Positions 14,384 through 24,300 of a stretch of DNA of 60,394 bases are shown here, one piece after another (the stretch's first letter is position 1; every line of letters starts with the position of its first letter). The stretch is from an uncultured Alphaproteobacteria bacterium (GTDB lineage Bacteria > Pseudomonadota > Alphaproteobacteria > Rhizobiales > Ancalomicrobiaceae): positions 1-60,394 of the forward strand of contig CALBKH010000087.1 of the NCBI GenBank assembly GCA_937892955.1, in the 5' to 3' direction. The position numbers and the translations under genes are program-made. The notes beneath the pieces are model-generated. The model saw only the letters and a program-made list of their open reading frames with translations. It was not told the DNA's origin and did not search any database.

Positions 14384-15971
14384 GGCGCTCCTCCCCGGCG
14401 CCCTGGCCCTGGCCGCGATCACCGCGACCGCGGCGGCCGTCTGGTTCGGCCAGACGATCACCGCCCTCACCCTGCTCGGCGTCGCCGGTCTCGCCGTCGG
14501 TTTCGCGACCTGGAACGCCTTGCGCATCGCCGCCGGCATCGACCGATCGATCGGCGTGGCGCGGGCGGTCGCCGCCGGCGATTTCGAGACCCGCGATCTG
14601 GTCTTCGATCAGGCCGGCATGATCGGCCGCCTCTCCGACGCGATCAACGACATGGCGGACCATCTCGACGCCTTCGTGCGCGAGTCGAGCGCCGCCATGG
14701 ATGCCGTCCGTCACAATCGGTACTACCGCCGCATCCTGCCGCACGGCATGAACGGTGCCCTCTTGATGGCCTCCGACACGATCAACGAGGCCACCGACAT
14801 GATCCAGGCGCGGATCGACGCCTTCAACGTCTCGACCTCGGACTTCGCCGAGACGATCAATTCGATCGTCGAGAGCCTGATCGACGGGTCGCGCGACATG
14901 GGCGACGCCGCCAGCCGGATGGAAACCGGCGCAGGCGCCACCGACGAACGTGCCGCCTCGGTCGGCCGCACGTCCGAGACGGCGTCCTCCGACGTCCAGG
15001 CGGTCGCCGACGCCGCCGCCGCGCTGACCTCCTCGGCCAAGGGCATCGGGACCGAGGTCGACCGCTCCGCCGTGATCGCCCGCACCGCCGTGGCGCGCGC
15101 CGAGGAGACCGGTCGGATCGTCTCCGGCCTGTCGGAGGCGGCGGAAAAGATCGGCGCGGTCATCGACCTCATCGATCAGATCGCCGCGCAGACCAACCTC
15201 CTGGCGCTCAACGCCACCATCGAGGCGGCGCGCGCCGGCGAGGCGGGACGCGGCTTCGCGGTCGTCGCCTCGGAAGTGAAGACGCTCGCCGAACAGACCG
15301 GCCGAGCGACCGGCGAGATCTCGCGCCACATCGGCGAGGTCCAGGCGGCGACCAGGGCGGCGGTCGATTCGATCCTCGGCATCGGCGGCACCATCGCCGA
15401 GATCGACGCCATCACCGGCGCCATGCGCAGTTCGATCGAAGCGCAGATCGCCGCGACCGACGACATCGCCCAGAACGTCGGTAACGCCTTCGAAGGCACC
15501 CGTACCGTCACCGGCGACATCCACGGCATCTCCGAGATCGCCCGCGAAACGGCGACGCTGGCCAGCGGCATCCGCCAACGCACCCATACGATCTCGTCCG
15601 AAGGCGATCGCCTCTCCGCGACGGTGAAGGAATTCCTGGTGACCCTGCGCCGCGGTCCGCTCGACCGCCGTGACGGGCGCGCCGAGCGGGTCGAAACCGG
15701 GCACCTCATCGAGGTGCGGTGCGACGGCCGCAGCGAACAGGCGACCTGTCTCGACGTCTCCTTGACCGGCGCCAAGGTCAAGACGATCGCCGGCGTCGCG
15801 GTCGGCGACAAGATGGAGTTGAGCGGCGAGAAGGGCATCTATTGTCCCTGTGTCGTCAAATGGGTCGGGGAGGAGGAGTTCGGTGTCGAATTCCTGGCGG
15901 CCGAATTGTCGGAGAAGGCGATCGCCCGATTGCGGCGGCTCGTCGGCGAGGCGACCGCGGCGGCGGCCTGA
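14358..15971 (+). CDS. Methyl-accepting chemotaxis protein with C-terminal PilZ domain
   Basis: A 537-residue receptor. An N-terminal membrane hairpin (about 10-55) has almost no periplasmic loop, followed by a HAMP-like linker, an MCP signalling domain with the conserved hairpin tip DQIAAQTNLLALNATIEAAR (about 275-294), and a C-terminal PilZ domain (last 95 or so residues) with RRDGR and DVSLTGAKV, the RxxxR and D-x-S-x-x-G cyclic-di-GMP motifs. It lacks its own sensor domain, and the upstream PAS protein probably supplies it. The start overlaps the PAS gene. No CheR/CheB pentapeptide is visible at the C-terminus. Cyclic-di-GMP binding is inferred from motifs only. Confidence 0.92.
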   Translation: MTSSSSRSEALLPGALALAAITATAAAVWFGQTITALTLLGVAGLAVGFATWNALRIAAGIDRSIGVARAVAAGDFETRDLVFDQAGMIGRLSDAINDMADHLDAFVRESSAAMDAVRHNRYYRRILPHGMNGALLMASDTINEATDMIQARIDAFNVSTSDFAETINSIVESLIDGSRDMGDAASRMETGAGATDERAASVGRTSETASSDVQAVADAAAALTSSAKGIGTEVDRSAVIARTAVARAEETGRIVSGLSEAAEKIGAVIDLIDQIAAQTNLLALNATIEAARAGEAGRGFAVVASEVKTLAEQTGRATGEISRHIGEVQAATRAAVDSILGIGGTIAEIDAITGAMRSSIEAQIAATDDIAQNVGNAFEGTRTVTGDIHGISEIARETATLASGIRQRTHTISSEGDRLSATVKEFLVTLRRGPLDRRDGRAERVETGHLIEVRCDGRSEQATCLDVSLTGAKVKTIAGVAVGDKMELSGEKGIYCPCVVKWVGEEEFGVEFLAAELSEKAIARLRRLVGEATAAAA

Positions 15972-16053
15972 CCGCGGCGGGCGACATGGTCGATCGTCAC
16001 AGCATGACCCATCATTAAGGTGACGAGACACCGTTCCTCGTGCTGATATGGGC

Positions 16054-16090
16054 CGCGGCCGGATCGCGTCTCCGGCCGCGACTCGTTTTT
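16054..16090 (+). terminator. Rho-independent terminator after the chemoreceptor operon
   Basis: CGCGGCCGG (16054-16062) pairs with CCGGCCGCG (16072-16080) and is followed by ACTCGTTTTT. It lies 82 bp after the chemoreceptor stop and only 19 bp before the RND adaptor start, so it may also sit in the leader of the efflux transcript. Confidence 0.75.
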
Positions 16091-16108
16091 CGCGCACCGA
16101 GGTTTCCC

Positions 16109-17290
16109 ATGCGGCACCTGTTTCTTCCCGCCGTCTTCGCCGTCGCCTGCCTCGTCGCAGCGCAGGAGGCCGAGGCACAGGGCGCGCCCCCTGCCCCGCC
16201 GGTCACCGTCGCCAAGCCGGTGATCAAGGACGTCCAGGAGCACGTCGCCTTCACCGGGCGGTTCGACGCGACCCAGTCGGTCCAGGTGAAGTCGCGGGTG
16301 GCCGGATACCTCCAGAAGGTCGCCTTCACCGACGGCGCGACGGTGAAGAAGGGCGACCTGCTCTTCGCCATCGATCCGCGGCCCTATCAGGCGTCGGTCG
16401 ATCAGGCGGCGGCCGCCGTCACCGTGTCGGAGACGACGCTCTCCTTCGCCAACGGGGACCTCGAGCGCGCCACTCAGTTGCAGAAGACCGGCAACATCAC
16501 CGAACAGGTCTTCGATCAGCGCCGCCAGGCGGTGATCCAGGCGACCGCCAAGCTCGCCGGCGACCGCGCTGCGCTCGCCGCCGCCAAGCTCAATCTCGAG
16601 TTCACCCAGGTGAAGGCGCCGATCGACGGCCGCCTGTCGCGCACCCTGGTCTCCGAGGGCACGCTCGTAGCGGCCAACGACACGCTCCTGACCACCATCG
16701 TCGCCGCCGACCCGATCGACTTCTATTTCGACGTCGACGAGACCACCTTCCTCGCCTTCGAGCGCGCCGCGGCGAGCGGCGGCCCGAGCGCCTCGATCGT
16801 CGGCCTCGAGGGCGTCGTCGGCACCACCGACGAACCCGAGCCGAAGCGCAAGGCACGCGTCGACTTCTTCGACAACCGCGTCGATCAGGCCTCCGGCACC
16901 ATGCGGGTGCGCGCCAAGGTCGCCAACGACGACCTGTTCCTCACCCCCGGCCTCTTCGGCAAGATCCGTGTGCCGCTCGGCGGCACCAAGAAGGGCATCC
17001 TGCTGCCCGACGAGGCGATCGCCTCCGATCAGACCCGCCGCATCGTCCACGTCGTCGCCGCGGACGGCTCGACCACTCAGAAGCCGGTGGTGCCGGGTCC
17101 CAAGATCGACGGCTGGCGGCTGATCCGCTCCGGTCTCGACGGCAGCGAGACGATCGCCGTCAACGGCATCGTGCGCATCCGGCCGGGCGTCAAGGTGACG
17201 CCGCAGATGGTGGCGCTGCCGCCGGTCGGACCGGCGATCCCGGCCCCGCCTCCACCCGCCGCGCCCGCCGCTCAGCCGCCGGCCAAGTGA
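16109..17290 (+). CDS. RND efflux periplasmic adaptor subunit (HlyD/AcrA family)
   Basis: A 393-residue membrane-fusion protein. It has a signal peptide (about 1-24, cut near AEAQ) without a lipobox, a biotinyl-lipoyl-like segment (SRVAGYLQKVAFTDGATVKK), a coiled-coil hairpin with DLERATQLQKTGNITEQVFD, and the second lipoyl half FTQVKAPIDGRLSR. A Pro/Ala-rich tail ends the protein. ATG 16109 was preferred to an upstream in-frame ATG because it begins the signal peptide. It lies 12 bp before the permease gene and is clearly co-transcribed. No outer-membrane factor gene follows, so the pump must borrow a TolC-like partner. Confidence 0.92.
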   Translation: MRHLFLPAVFAVACLVAAQEAEAQGAPPAPPVTVAKPVIKDVQEHVAFTGRFDATQSVQVKSRVAGYLQKVAFTDGATVKKGDLLFAIDPRPYQASVDQAAAAVTVSETTLSFANGDLERATQLQKTGNITEQVFDQRRQAVIQATAKLAGDRAALAAAKLNLEFTQVKAPIDGRLSRTLVSEGTLVAANDTLLTTIVAADPIDFYFDVDETTFLAFERAAASGGPSASIVGLEGVVGTTDEPEPKRKARVDFFDNRVDQASGTMRVRAKVANDDLFLTPGLFGKIRVPLGGTKKGILLPDEAIASDQTRRIVHVVAADGSTTQKPVVPGPKIDGWRLIRSGLDGSETIAVNGIVRIRPGVKVTPQMVALPPVGPAIPAPPPPAAPAAQPPAK

Positions 17291-17302
17291 GGACGCGACC
17301 CG

Positions 17303-20300
17303 ATGCGCTTCGCTCACTTCTTCGTCCACCGGCCGATCTTCGCCTCGGTCCTGTCGATCCTGCTGATCCTCGTCGGCTCGATCGCCTTCCGCAATCTGCC
17401 GGTGTCGCAATATCCCGAGATCGCGCCGCCGACCATCGTGGTGCGCGCCAACTATCCCGGCGCCGACGCCGAAACGGTGGCGGCGACCGTGGCAACGCCG
17501 CTCGAGGAGCAGATCAACGGCGTCGAGGACATGCTCTACATGTCCTCCTACGCCTCCGCCGACGGCTCGATGGCGCTGACCATCACCTTCAAGCTCGGCA
17601 CCGACCTCAACAAGGCGCAGGTTCTGGTTCAGAACCGCGTGTCGATCGCCATGCCGCGCCTGCCCTCGGCGGTGCAGTCGCTCGGCGTCACCACCAACAA
17701 GTCGTCGCCCGACATCATGATGGTCGTGGTGATGTACTCGCCCGACGGGTCGCTCGATCCGCTCTACGTGTCGAACTTCGCTCGCGCCAACGTCCGTGAC
17801 CCGCTCCTGCGCCTCGACGGCGTCGGCGACGTGACGATCTTCGGCGAGCGTCTCTATTCGCTGCGCATCTGGCTCGATCCCGACAAGCTGGCGAGCCTGG
17901 GGCTGACCGCCGACGACGCCATCGCCGCGGTGCGCGCCCAGAACGTCCAGGTCTCCGGCGGCTCGATCGGCGGCCAGCCGGCGCCCAAGGACAACGCCTT
18001 CCAGTTCTCGGTGAAGACGCAAGGGCGCTTCCAGGACGCCCAGCAGTTCAACGAGGTGATCGTCCGCTCGACCGCCGACGGCCGCATCGTCCGCCTGAAG
18101 GACGTGGCGCGGGTCGAGATCGGCGCCCAGAGCTACGACAACCTCTCCTCCTTCGACGGCAAGTCGTCCGTCGGTATCGGCATCTTCCAGCGACCGGGCA
18201 CAAATGCGCTCGCCGCCGCCAAGGAGATCCGCACCGCCATGGACGAGCTCGCCAAGAGCTTCCCGCAAGGCATCGCCTACGCCATCCCGTTCAACCCGAC
18301 GGAATACATCCAGGCCTCGGTCGACGCCGTCTACCAGACGCTGTTCGAGGCGGTGATCCTGGTCGTCGTCGTCATCGTCGTCTTCCTGCAGAACTGGCGC
18401 ACGGCGATCATCCCGCTCGCCACCATTCCGGTGTCGCTGATCGGCACCTTCGCGGTCCTCTCGGCGCTCGGCTATTCGCTCAACAATCTGACGCTCTTCG
18501 GTCTGGTGCTCGCCATCGGCATCGTCGTCGACGACGCGATCGTCGTGGTCGAGAACGTCGAGCGCAACATCGCCGACGGGCTGAAACCTCGCGACGCCAC
18601 CCACCAGACCATGGACGAGGTCGGCACGGCGCTGATCGCCATCGCCCTGGTGCTCGCCGCCGTCTTCGTGCCGGCCGCCTTCATCCCCGGCATCACCGGC
18701 CAGTTCTATCGCCAGTTCGCCGTCACCATCGCGGTCGCCACGCTGATCTCGGCCTTCAACTCGCTGACCCTGTCGCCGGCGCTCGCGGCGCTGCTCCTCA
18801 AGGCTCACGACCCGGGCCACCGGCCGACGGGGGCGCTCGCCCGCTTCGGACGCTGGCTCTCCGACGGTTTCAACACCGCCTTCGACCGCATCGCCGACCG
18901 CTACGCCGCGACCGTCGGCTTCGTGCTGCGCTTCAAGCTGGTGGCGCTCGTCGTCTACGCCGGCATGATCGGCGCGACGGTGTGGCTCGCCAAGACGCTG
19001 CCGACCGGCTTCATCCCGGCGCAGGACCAGGGCTATGCGCTGGTCATCATCCAGCTCCCCGACGGCGCCTCGCTCACCCGGACGCAGGACGTGGTGGCCA
19101 AGGCCGGGCGGATCGTGCGCGACATCGACGGCGTCGCCCATACGGTCGAGATCGCCGGTCTCAACGCCGCCACCTTCACCCCCGCCTCCAACGGCGCCGT
19201 CCTGTTCGTGCCTTTCGCCCCCTTCGAAGAGCGGCTGAAGACGGGCAGGACCTCGAACGCGTTGGTCGGCGAGATCCTGAAGAGGCTCTCGCCGATCCAG
19301 GAGGCCTTCACCATCGCGGTGCCGCCGCCGCCGGTGCGCGGCCTGGGCAACCAGGGCGGCTTCAAACTGGAAATCCAGGAGAAGGATTCGGCCGACATGC
19401 ACCGCATCCTCGGCCTCGCCTATCAGATGATGGGCATGGCGGCGCAGGATCCGGAACTGCGCGGCGTCTTCACCACCTTCACCGCCTCGACGCCGCAGGT
19501 CCGCGTCGACATCGACCGCACCAAGGCGCAGATGCTCAACGTGCCGGTCGAAGCCGTCTTCGCCGCTCTCCAGCAGAATTTCGGCACGGCCTACGTCAAC
19601 GATTTCAATGCCTTCGGCCGCGTCTATCAGGTCCGCGCCCAGGCCGATCAGCGCTTCCGCATGACCAAGGAGGACCTCGCCCAGATCAAGGTGCGCTCGC
19701 AGACCGGCGCCCTGGTGCCACTCGGCACCCTGGTCGAGATCCGCGACGTCGCCGGCCCGGCGCTGATCCAGCGTTACAACATGTACACCGCCGTACCGCT
19801 CCAGGGTTCGGCGGCACCGGGCGTCTCCTCGGGCGTGGCGCTCGACAAGATGGAGGCGATCGCCCAGAAGGTGCTGCCGCAGGGCACCGGCTTCCAGTGG
19901 ACCGAACTCGCCTTCCAGGAGAAGCTCGCCGGCGGCTCGACGATCTTCGTCTTCGCCCTGTCGGTGATCTTCGTCTTCCTGTTGCTGGCGGCTCAGTACG
20001 AGAGCTGGGCGCTGCCGCTCGCCATCGTCCTGATCGTGCCGATGAGCGTCATGTCGGCGCTCGCCGGCGTGATGATGCGCGGCATGGACAACAACATCCT
20101 GACCCAGGTCGGCCTCGTCGTCCTCGTCGGCCTCGCCGCCAAGAACGCCATCCTCATCGTCGAATTCGCCTCCCAGGGTGAGATCCAGAACCGCAACGGC
20201 CCGGTGGCGGCGGTGATCGAGGCGTGCCGCCTGCGGCTCCGGCCGATCCTGATGACCGCCTTCGCCTTCATCCTCGGCGTGTTGCCGCTGGTGATCGCAC

Positions 20301-20494
20301 AAGGACCCGGCGCCGAGATGCGTCAGGCGCTCGGCACCGCCGTGTTCTACGGCATGATCGGCGTCACCTTCTTCGGCCTGTTCCTGACCCCGGTCTTCTA
20401 CGTCGCCATCCGCAGGACCACCGGCTGGTTCCGCAGCCGGGCGAAGCGGGCGGCGGTGACGGCGAAGCGCGAGGCGGAGCACCCGGCGGGTTGA
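17303..20494 (+). CDS. RND multidrug efflux permease (HAE-1, AcrB/MexF-like)
   Basis: A 1063-residue inner-membrane proton antiporter with 12 transmembrane segments and two large periplasmic loops. Seen: FFVHRPIFASVLSILLIL at the N-terminus, LPVSQYPEIAPPTIVVRANY, and the proton-relay GIVVDDAIVVVENVERN in TM4 with both Asp residues. VGLAAKNAILIVEFA lies near the TM10-11 region. Full length and intact. Substrate range cannot be told. It ends at a strong bidirectional hairpin shared with the convergent nitroreductase. Confidence 0.95.
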   Translation: MRFAHFFVHRPIFASVLSILLILVGSIAFRNLPVSQYPEIAPPTIVVRANYPGADAETVAATVATPLEEQINGVEDMLYMSSYASADGSMALTITFKLGTDLNKAQVLVQNRVSIAMPRLPSAVQSLGVTTNKSSPDIMMVVVMYSPDGSLDPLYVSNFARANVRDPLLRLDGVGDVTIFGERLYSLRIWLDPDKLASLGLTADDAIAAVRAQNVQVSGGSIGGQPAPKDNAFQFSVKTQGRFQDAQQFNEVIVRSTADGRIVRLKDVARVEIGAQSYDNLSSFDGKSSVGIGIFQRPGTNALAAAKEIRTAMDELAKSFPQGIAYAIPFNPTEYIQASVDAVYQTLFEAVILVVVVIVVFLQNWRTAIIPLATIPVSLIGTFAVLSALGYSLNNLTLFGLVLAIGIVVDDAIVVVENVERNIADGLKPRDATHQTMDEVGTALIAIALVLAAVFVPAAFIPGITGQFYRQFAVTIAVATLISAFNSLTLSPALAALLLKAHDPGHRPTGALARFGRWLSDGFNTAFDRIADRYAATVGFVLRFKLVALVVYAGMIGATVWLAKTLPTGFIPAQDQGYALVIIQLPDGASLTRTQDVVAKAGRIVRDIDGVAHTVEIAGLNAATFTPASNGAVLFVPFAPFEERLKTGRTSNALVGEILKRLSPIQEAFTIAVPPPPVRGLGNQGGFKLEIQEKDSADMHRILGLAYQMMGMAAQDPELRGVFTTFTASTPQVRVDIDRTKAQMLNVPVEAVFAALQQNFGTAYVNDFNAFGRVYQVRAQADQRFRMTKEDLAQIKVRSQTGALVPLGTLVEIRDVAGPALIQRYNMYTAVPLQGSAAPGVSSGVALDKMEAIAQKVLPQGTGFQWTELAFQEKLAGGSTIFVFALSVIFVFLLLAAQYESWALPLAIVLIVPMSVMSALAGVMMRGMDNNILTQVGLVVLVGLAAKNAILIVEFASQGEIQNRNGPVAAVIEACRLRLRPILMTAFAFILGVLPLVIAQGPGAEMRQALGTAVFYGMIGVTFFGLFLTPVFYVAIRRTTGWFRSRAKRAAVTAKREAEHPAG

Positions 20495-20530
20495 GCCGAC
20501 TGACACCGCCCCGTCGTCGACGCTCCACGA

Positions 20531-20570
20531 ACGAAAGAGCCGCCGAGGTCACCCTCGGCGGCTCTTTCGT
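20531..20570. terminator. Bidirectional terminator between the RND permease and the nitroreductase
   Basis: A perfect 18-bp inverted repeat (ACGAAAGAGCCGCCGAGG, loop TCAC) with T-rich flanks on both sides (CTTTCGTTT forward; CTTTCGTTCG reverse) lies between two converging genes. Confidence 0.88.
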
Positions 20571-20590
20571 TTCGGGCGGTGCGTCCGCCG

Positions 20591-21178
20591 TCACACGATC
20601 TTCGCCATCTCGGCGAAGTCGAGGCGCGGGCTGCGGGGGAAGAGCGCGGCCGGGTCGCCGCGGCCGATGTTGATCAGGAACACCGACTTGGCATCGCCTT
20701 CGGGGAAGAAGGCGGCATCGGCGGCGGCCGCGTCGAAGCCGCCCATCGGGCCGGTGTCGAGACCGACGGCGCGCAGCGCCAGGATGAGATAGGCCGCTTG
20801 CAGCGTCGCGTTCATCCGCGCCACCGCCTCCGCCCCCACCGGATCGCCGGCGAACCACGAGCGCGCGTCGGTGTGCGGGAAGAGCTTCGGCAGCAGATCG
20901 TAGAACTTCGGGTCGTAGGCGACGATCGCGGTGACCGGCGCGGCCATGGTCTTGTCGACGTTGCCCGGAGACAGGGTCGGCTTCAGCCGCGCCTTGGCCT
21001 CTGCGCTGCGCACGAAGACGACCCGCAGCGGCTGCGAATTGGCCGCCGTCGGTCCCATCTTGGCGAGATCGAGCGCGGCGACGAGATCGGCGTCGGCGAC
21101 CGGCTCGGCCGACCAGCCGTTGTGGGTGCGGGCGTCGCGGAAGAGGAGATCGAGAGCGGCGGAGTCGAGACGGGACAT
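20591..21178 (-). CDS. RutE/HadB-like nitroreductase family protein
   Basis: A 195-residue FMN-dependent oxidoreductase of the nitroreductase fold. Seen: LLFRDARTHNGWSAEPV at the N-terminus, KMGPTAANSQPLRVVFV (about 40-56, FMN phosphate region) and LRAVGLDTGPMGGFD (about 135-149). These match the family annotated as probable malonic semialdehyde reductase RutE, but no rut genes are nearby, so the substrate is open. GAGGTTCCC precedes the ATG at 21178. It is monocistronic. Confidence 0.85.
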   Translation of the reverse strand: MSRLDSAALDLLFRDARTHNGWSAEPVADADLVAALDLAKMGPTAANSQPLRVVFVRSAEAKARLKPTLSPGNVDKTMAAPVTAIVAYDPKFYDLLPKLFPHTDARSWFAGDPVGAEAVARMNATLQAAYLILALRAVGLDTGPMGGFDAAAADAAFFPEGDAKSVFLINIGRGDPAALFPRSPRLDFAEMAKIV

Positions 21179-21377
21179 GGGAACCTCGGGAAACGTGTCG
21201 AAGACGACGATGCGCCGGACGGATGTCGGACGGAAACTGCTCTACCCAACATGGAACGCAGGGAGATTCGGTTCAACCGCGGGAAAGGCCTGACGGGGTG
21301 TCGCTTCGGCGAACGCATCGTCGCCGTCCGGTGAACGGTGGCCCGCATGACCGCCGCCGCGAGCCCCGACGTCCGGA

Positions 21378-24300
21378 TCAGGCCGTGCGCGCGCCGGCGC
21401 CGTCGACCTCGTCGTCGGTGAATTCCAGGAGCAGCGTCTCGAGCGGGATCGGCCGGGCGATGTGATAGCCCTGCGCCATGTCGAGGCCGATCGCGCGCAG
21501 GATCTCCAGGGTTTCGGCATCCTCGACGAATTCGGCGATGGTCACCGCACCGAGCTTGTGGCCGATGTCGTTGATGCTCTCGACGATCGCCCGATCGACC
21601 GGATTGTCCTTCATCTTGCGGACGAAGCCGCCGTCGATCTTCAGATAGTCGGTCGGGAAATTCTCGAGGTAGGCGAAGGACGAGACCCCGGCGCCGAAGT
21701 CGTCGAGCATGATGGCGTAGCCGGCGGCGCGCAACGCCGCGACGAGCTTCGCAGCGTTGGTCAGGTTGTTGATCAGCGAGGTCTCGGTGATCTCGAAGCG
21801 CAGCCGATGCGGCGGCAGCACCGAGCGCTCCAGTTCCGCCGCGAGGAAGTCGACGAGATCGGGATCTTCGAGCGAATTGGCCGACAGATTGATCGAAACC
21901 GTGAGGCGCGGCACGGCGAGGATGGCCCGGCCGTAGGTGTGCAACACGCGGCGGATGACCCAGCGATCGATCGACGCCATCAGGCCGTAGCGTTCCGCCG
22001 CGGGGATGAAGGCGCCGGGCGAGAGCAGCGCCCCGTCGTCGTCGCGCATGCGCACCAGCAGTTCGCAGTGGCGCTGCAGGTGGCCCGACGGCCTGAGATC
22101 GAGAATCTCCTGGGCGTGGACGACGAAGCGGTCGTCGTCGAGCGCGGCGCGAATACCGGCGGCGGTGTGGAGTTCGTGGTGATGGCGGCGGGCGTCGCCC
22201 TCCGAGGGATGATAGACCGAGACGCGGTTGCGCCCCGCCGCTTTCGCCGCGTAACAGGCGACGTCGGCGCGGCTCATCACGTCGGCGGCGAGCGGGATGT
22301 CGCCATCGATACGGGCGATGCCGATCGATGCGCCGACTTCGTAGACCCGATCCTGCCAGGCGAAGCGCACACGGCCGATCCGCTCGAGCAGACGTTCGGC
22401 GATGTTGCGGGCGTCCTCCTCGCCGCAATCGGCGAGAAGAATGCCGAACTCGTCGCCGCCGAGACGCGCGATCCGATCCTGCCGGCGCATCTGCTCGCGG
22501 ATCACCCGACCGACCTCGCGCAGCAGGGCGTCGCCGGCGGCGTGCCCCGCCGTGTCGTTGACGATCTTGAAGCGGTCGAGATCGAGGAAGCACAGGGCGT
22601 GCCCGGCTTCGCTGTCGCCGGCCGCGGCACAGACCTCGGTGAGGACGGTTTCGAACGACGAGCGGTTGGGCAGACCGGTCAGCGCGTCCTGACGCGCCAT
22701 CTGTGCCAGTTCCTTCTGCAGCGTCCGGGCGCGCGTCACGTCCTGGAACACCAGCACGGTGCCGAGAACCTCACCGGCCGGTGTCCTGACCGGCGAGGCC
22801 GAGGCCTTGACGTCGACACGAGCCCCACCGCGGCCGACGAGCAGGACGCCCTCGTCGCGCGAGACGCGGTCGAGCCGGGCGAGACATTGCGCCACCGTTC
22901 CTTCGATCGGGTGGTCGTTCCTCTCGTCGATCAGCCGGAAGACGATCTCGACCGGGCGCAGCAGTGCCGCCGACGCCGCCCAGCCGGTCAGTTGCTCGGC
23001 GATCGGGTTCATGAAGGTGACGCGTCCGCTGGCGTCGGTGCAGATCACGCCGTCGCCGATCGAGTGGAGCGTGATGCGCAGGCGCTCCTTCTCCTCCTGC
23101 AGGGCTTCGGTGAGCTTGCGATGTTCGGTGATGTCGGTGTGGGTGCCGACCATGCGCAGCGGCCGGCCGTCGACGTCGCGCGCGATGACCTTGCCGCGGT
23201 CGAGGATCCACAACCAGTGGCCGTCCTTGTGGCGCATGCGGAATTCGCTCTCGAACTGCTGGCTCTCACCGGTGAGATGCACCTGCTCCTGGTGGAGCAG
23301 TCGCGGCAGGTCGTGCGGATGGACGAGGGCGAGCCAAGCGTCGGATTCGGTGGAGATCTCCTCCGGTTCGTAACCGAGCATCCGCGCCCACATCGGCGAA
23401 TAGAACGTCGTGCCGCGACCGTAGTCGTGATCCCACACGCCTTGGCCGGCGCTCTCGAGCGCGAAGTTCCAGCGGCTCTCGCTCTCTTCGAGCGCCTCTT
23501 CGGTCGCCTTGCGATCCGAGATGTCCTGCATCTGGGCGATCATGTAGAGCGGAGCGCCGCTCCTCTCGTCCCGGACCAACGACACCGCGATGAAGGTCCA
23601 CATCGGCGTGCCGTTCTTGTGGAAAAACTGCTTCTCCAGCGAGTATTCGTCGATCTCGCCCGCCAGAAGCCGCTTCATCCGGTCGACCACCAGATCGCGG
23701 TCGTCGCCGCAGGTGAATTCCACCGGGGAGTGGCCGAGGAGGTCCTCCGGATCGTAGCCGAGGAACTCGCACAGCGAACGATTGACCGCATAGATCCGTC
23801 CGCAGGTGTCGAGCAGCACCATGCCGAAAGGCGAACGGTCCATGGCGACGCGGAAATGATGTTCGCTGGCGGCGAGGCGTTCGCGCTCACGCGCCAGTTC
23901 GTCGATGAGCAGGGCGATCGAGTAGGGCAGCAGCACCGCCCCCAACGACCATGCCCCGACCGACGCCCCCTGCCCGCCGCCGGGAACGGTGATGGTGAGG
24001 CCGAGGAGCGAGGCGCCGACGACCGAGACGACGGTCGCAGAGCCGAGTGCGGCGGTGGCGAAAGGGTTGAGGCGCACCGCGGCGATGATGACGGGGATCG
24101 CCATCAGCAGGTTGGGTTGGCCGATGCGGGTGACGGTGACGACGACGACGAGCGCCGCCACGACCGTGAGACCCACCGCTTCCAGGAGCGCCTGCCCTTC
24201 GAGGGTCTCGGCCAGACGTCGCCGCGTGACCGACGTCATGACCGGAAGCAGCAGCGCCGTGCCGAGCGCGTTGCCGACCCACCATGTCGTCCACACCGCA

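Noticed and set aside
15839..20506. A very long open frame on the minus strand opposite the RND efflux genes
   Set aside because: It is a GC-rich antisense shadow: low-complexity Arg/Gly/Asp/His composition with no motifs, over genes with full RND signatures.
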